Of a DNA stretch of 64,000 nt, positions 61,332 through 64,000 are shown one piece after another. The notes under the pieces are model-generated. The model ran no database searches. It saw only the letters and a list, made by a program, of their open reading frames with translations, and had not been told where the DNA came from. Both the position numbers and the translations under genes were made by a program. Numbering within the stretch: position 1 is the stretch's first letter; each line of letters begins with the position of its first letter. Origin of the DNA: Brevibacillus brevis (GTDB taxonomy: Bacteria; Bacillota; Bacilli; Brevibacillales; Brevibacillaceae); assembly GCF_031583145.1 (NCBI RefSeq), contig NZ_CP134050.1, positions 1,020,001 to 1,084,000 on the forward strand. The letters are read 5' to 3'.

Positions 61332-62422
61332 TGGTATTTCACCTTTCTTCCGATCTGGTCTGCTCCCTGAATCGCTTGGACGACCATCTCAGGGGTTACC
61401 TCAAACGGCATGTTGTCCATGTCTTCGATGCCGACGGTGACTACGCCCAAGCGGTCCCAGTCTTCCTGGCTAAGCTCGGTGATCGCCATGTCTTCGAGCG
61501 TGTACGGCAATTCCACCTTTTGATAAAAGGAGATCAGCTCGCGGATGGTTTCTTCGCTTTTCCCTTCCAGGACGAGCTGGGACAGGATCCCGAAAGCGAC
61601 GATTTCGCCGTGGTACGTGTCGTGCACCTCGGGGAAGATGGTCAGGCCGGAGTAAATCGCATGAGCTGCGGCGGTCCTGCAGTCGTCGCCGCCGTAACCG
61701 CTCACGCTGCCGCTGATCAGGATGATGCTGTCGATGACGTCGTTTACCGCTTGATCGACGTTTCCGTGCTTGATCGTTTCTATCGCAGAAGGACCTTTTT
61801 CCAGAAGAAGCCGGTAGAGCCCCTCCGCCAAACGGACGGCACTTTGATTGAGCGCAGTCGGCTTGCTCTTTTGCACCGATACGGAAGATTCGAACCACTT
61901 GGCCAGCGTGTCGCCGATTCCTGCCGCCAAAAAGCGGTAAGGGGCAGCAGCGATCACGTTTGTGTCGACGAGGACGACATTGGGGGCCTTGGAGCGATGG
62001 CTGATCTCGATGAAGGTGCCTTCGTCGTCGTACATGATGGCGATCGGAGTAGCGGGTGCGCAGGTCGCCGCGATAGTAGGGATGGCCAGCAGGGGCAGAT
62101 TTTCTGCGAAAGCGACCGCTTTTACCGTGTCAATTGCCTTGCCGCCGCCAACCGCGACCAGCACCTCCGGCTTTTTCTCCTGGACGATGCTGCGCAGCTC
62201 GGCTACCTTTGACCACGAGCATTCTCCGCCGTACCAGACGAATCCCAGATTCTCGATGCCTTCTTTGTCCAAGCTGGCATTCACAGAGGCTTGTACGACA
62301 GACAAGGCCGTCTGCCCGCCGATCATCAGCGCGCTCCTACCGAATCCGCGGACGTATGTGCCGACTTCGTTTAACAGTGCTTCTTCTCGTACGTATTTCC
62401 CAGGTCCTGGAATGGTGAACAT
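61328..62422 (-). CDS. Iron/zinc-dependent alcohol dehydrogenase (GldA/HcxA-like)
   Basis: 364 residues from ATG 62422 (CAGGAG 8 nt upstream). N-terminal NAD-binding half with VAVGGGKAIDTVKAVA and PTIAATCAPATPIAIMYDD; metal-ligand half with AAGIGDTLAKWFES, AAAHAIYSGLTIFPEVHDTY-HGE. The glycerol dehydrogenase family includes HcxA, a 2-hydroxycarboxylate dehydrogenase that in enteric bacteria lies next to an aminotransferase. First gene of the operon. Upstream is the repeat TGTAT-gaat-ATACA and AT-rich promoter sequence. Confidence 0.85.
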   Translation of the reverse strand: MFTIPGPGKYVREEALLNEVGTYVRGFGRSALMIGGQTALSVVQASVNASLDKEGIENLGFVWYGGECSWSKVAELRSIVQEKKPEVLVAVGGGKAIDTVKAVAFAENLPLLAIPTIAATCAPATPIAIMYDDEGTFIEISHRSKAPNVVLVDTNVIAAAPYRFLAAGIGDTLAKWFESSVSVQKSKPTALNQSAVRLAEGLYRLLLEKGPSAIETIKHGNVDQAVNDVIDSIILISGSVSGYGGDDCRTAAAHAIYSGLTIFPEVHDTYHGEIVAFGILSQLVLEGKSEETIRELISFYQKVELPYTLEDMAITELSQEDWDRLGVVTVGIEDMDNMPFEVTPEMVVQAIQGADQIGRKVKYQ

Positions 62423-62454
62423 AGTGACAACTCCTGTTGTTTTATTCATGTAGA

Positions 62455-62468
62455 TGTATGAATATACA
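62455..62468 (-). promoter_or_regulatory. Operator-like repeat before the dehydrogenase operon
   Basis: TGTAT-gaat-ATACA, a perfect 5-bp inverted repeat 33 nt before the operon start within AT-rich sequence. The spacing is GntR- or MarR-like; no regulator gene is adjacent. Confidence 0.4.
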
Positions 62469-62594
62469 AGTGAATATTTTATGATTTTACCAATAGTTTG
62501 TCAACTTGTATCAATCTTTTATTTTTGTTTATTTTAATTTATATTTCAGTGTTTGAAAACAGAAATTTCTTGCAAATCCCGCGCCATTTTCAGT

Positions 62595-62637
62595 AAAAAA
62601 ACGGCTGCTGCCCCAAGAGGATCAGGGCAACAGCCGC
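62595..62637 (-). terminator. Terminator of the EamA gene
   Basis: GCGGCTG-ttgCCC ... GGGgcag-CAGCCG hairpin on the minus strand, followed by seven T, just past the EamA stop. Confidence 0.82.
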
Positions 62638-62661
62638 TTTCGTTTGCAGGGAATGTCCGGA

Positions 62662-63576
62662 TTACACCTCGTGCTTTTCTTTCTGGTCTTTGGCTTGCTG
62701 CAGATTGGACAGCGCTACGCCTGCAAAGATAAACGCCGCACCGGCGAAAAAGTACAGACCCAGATGCTCGTGCAGGAGCAGCCAACCCAGGAACGCGCCG
62801 ACGATCGGCTGGACGAAGAAGAAGCCTGCGCCGCTGCCCGCGTGCATCAGCTCAAACCCTTTGTTCCACAAATAGAAGGCTCCGGCGGTGGAGATGATCC
62901 CGATGTACAGGATGCCCGCCCAGATTTCCCAGCCGAAATGCCAGGATACGGGGGTGACCGCCAGCTCCCAGACCATGACCGGACTCGTAAAAATCAGGCC
63001 GAACAAGGCGACGTACGTGGTGACGGCGAGCGACGAGTAGGTCTGTGTGGCCCGCTTGCTGAGTACCGTATAGAGCCCCCAGCTGACGGCAGCGACGAGC
63101 AGGATCAGGTTGCCGGTCAGTGACGATTGAGCGTCCGTCTGATCGGGCACTCCGATGACGATGAGGACCCCGACGGTCGCGAGCAAAATGCCGGCGAGCT
63201 GCTTTGCGCCGATGCGCTCCTCCAAGAGCCACACGGCAAAGATGGCGATGAATGCCGGCGACGCCGAAGTGATCAAGGCGCCCATGTGGGCAGTTGACAG
63301 CTTGGTCCCGAGAAACTGGGCGGCAATAGACACGGTGACGCCCACAAAAGCGATGAGCATGACCTGCGGGTAGTCTTTTTTGGCGATGAACTCCTTGCGC
63401 GCTACGACAAAGGCGCCGAGAACCACCAAAGCGATGGCGAAGCGCATGATCAGCAGCGTAAATGGCGGAACGGCCTCCAGCACGACCTTGCTGACGACGT
63501 AGACGCCGCCCCAAATCGCCGCAGCGAGCGTCAGGCATACGGCTCCAAACAATTGCGTTTTCCAGTGTGATTGCAT
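62662..63576 (-). CDS. EamA/DMT-family exporter
   Basis: 304 residues, ten TM helices in two EamA halves: AAIWGGVYVVSKVVLEAVPP and AVSWGLYTVLSKRATQTYSS start each half. DMT exporters of this kind move amino acids or metabolites out. GGGAGGGG precedes the ATG. It lies downstream of a 15-codon ORF and a GNAT gene on the same strand. Confidence 0.88.
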   Translation of the reverse strand: MQSHWKTQLFGAVCLTLAAAIWGGVYVVSKVVLEAVPPFTLLIMRFAIALVVLGAFVVARKEFIAKKDYPQVMLIAFVGVTVSIAAQFLGTKLSTAHMGALITSASPAFIAIFAVWLLEERIGAKQLAGILLATVGVLIVIGVPDQTDAQSSLTGNLILLVAAVSWGLYTVLSKRATQTYSSLAVTTYVALFGLIFTSPVMVWELAVTPVSWHFGWEIWAGILYIGIISTAGAFYLWNKGFELMHAGSGAGFFFVQPIVGAFLGWLLLHEHLGLYFFAGAAFIFAGVALSNLQQAKDQKEKHEV

Positions 63577-63654
63577 GCAGTACCCCTCCCGGAATGTTCG
63601 TGAAAAAGGCGAGATTCCGTAGCCGAGGGGAGTGTACTACGCATTCCCTCCCGA

Positions 63655-63702
63655 CTAGGAGCGGAGTGCGGGTACGTCGCGTTCGAACAGGCGAGTGGCC
63701 AT
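63655..63702 (-). CDS. 15-codon ORF between GNAT and EamA genes
   Basis: MATRLFERDVPALRS, with a strong TAGGAGGTGA site 5 nt before its ATG; that site overlaps the stop codon of the GNAT gene. Its stop is about 80 nt before the EamA start, separated by hairpin-rich sequence. No family. It could be a leader peptide, a coupling device or chance; the ribosome site makes it worth noting. Confidence 0.4.
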   Translation of the reverse strand: MATRLFERDVPALRS

Positions 63703-63713
63703 TGTGTCACCTC

Positions 63714-64000
63714 CTAGGAGAAAGGTTGCAGCCATTTGGCTACGAGTAATACAGGCTGCATGAGCCGGCCGACCGGCGCATGAACCTGGCGATACTGTTC
63801 GTACCCGAGCTTGCCCCAGAAGAGCAGAGCCGGTTCGTTCAAGGCCATCACCCCGTGGTGGACGTGCAGGCCCCCAGCCTGTGCGAAGTAGGCTTCGGCG
63901 AGGCGGACCGCTTCCCTTCCGTAGCCTTTGCGTTGAAAGTCCGCATGCAGAAGCAGCACGCTGATCCAGCTTTTTCGGTCTGCGGGGTTGGACACGATGA
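63714..64000 (-). CDS. GNAT acetyltransferase, C-terminal part (runs off the window)
   Basis: The visible 95 codons encode the C-terminal half of a GNAT domain: WISVLLLHADFQRKGYGREA (acetyl-CoA loop QRKGYG) and ALNEPALLFWGKLGYEQYRQ. The N-terminal strands are beyond the window edge, since the frame is open to base 64000. Probably co-transcribed with the 15-codon ORF and the EamA exporter. Confidence 0.8.
   Translation of the reverse strand, partial: IVSNPADRKSWISVLLLHADFQRKGYGREAVRLAEAYFAQAGGLHVHHGVMALNEPALLFWGKLGYEQYRQVHAPVGRLMQPVLLVAKWLQPFS

Overview
The window looks like a chromosomal segment of an endospore-forming, moderately GC-rich Bacillota, most likely Brevibacillus or a close Paenibacillaceae relative. 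This is inferred from the gene families: a SspK-type spore protein, a repeat-rich coat-like protein, the YtpB terpene synthase, YugN, YlaF and YqkE relatives, GlnK/GlnL-type regulators, GlnR/TnrA boxes, guanidine and TPP riboswitches, and strong AGGAGG-type ribosome binding sites with frequent TTG and GTG starts. No phage, transposase or CRISPR array was seen. Most of the window is ordinary chromosome, dense in transporters and two-component systems.

Layout. 1-1.8 kb: 3' half of a 23S rRNA with no 5S after it, then tRNA-Val on the other strand. 2-10.7 kb: a monooxygenase-like protein, a hydrolase, a tyrosine phosphatase, an AtoS/AtoC-like pair with the short-chain fatty acid transporter it probably controls through a sigma-54 promoter, a guanidine-I riboswitch driving a paired SMR guanidinium exporter, and a CDF metal transporter. 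10.8-16.3 kb: CNNM/CorC protein, site-2 protease, small conserved proteins, glycosyltransferase, sspK. 16.3-27.2 kb: MacA/MacB-type exporter, a glucose-6-phosphate isomerase with an extra C-terminal excisionase-like HTH domain, TPP riboswitch with thiO, coat-like repeat protein, NUDIX, NAD kinase, MOSC, YbaK.

27.2-34.2 kb: GNAT, then amt / GlnD-like nucleotidyltransferase / DnaQ-like exonuclease on one strand behind two perfect GlnR/TnrA boxes; two MFS exporters; ArsR regulator. 34.4-45 kb: Toprim protein, uppP, cvfB, a TAXI-TRAP transporter operon divergent from a GlnK/GlnL-type two-component system with a three-copy decamer repeat between them, YtpB-like terpene synthase, PilZ protein. 45-53.6 kb: a truncated AraC fragment in an AT-rich patch, an MFS exporter with a winged-helix/helical-repeat regulator, a PutR-like sigma-54 activator divergent from putB with a near-consensus -24/-12 promoter, AlkA, BrnQ. 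54-64 kb: an OmpR-type two-component system with a Ser-rich lipoprotein downstream, DUF2935, a five-gene operon (metal-dependent alcohol dehydrogenase, aminotransferase, SsuABC-type transporter), an EamA exporter preceded by a 15-codon ORF, and a GNAT gene cut by the window edge.

A theme is nitrogen and carbon sensing: GlnR-controlled ammonium uptake, a glutamine-type sensor beside a TRAP transporter, sigma-54-controlled proline and short-chain fatty acid modules. The least explained items are the Pgi-HTH fusion, the amt/nucleotidyltransferase/exonuclease module, and the dehydrogenase/aminotransferase/ABC operon. No database search could be run; family names rest on recognised motifs and order.
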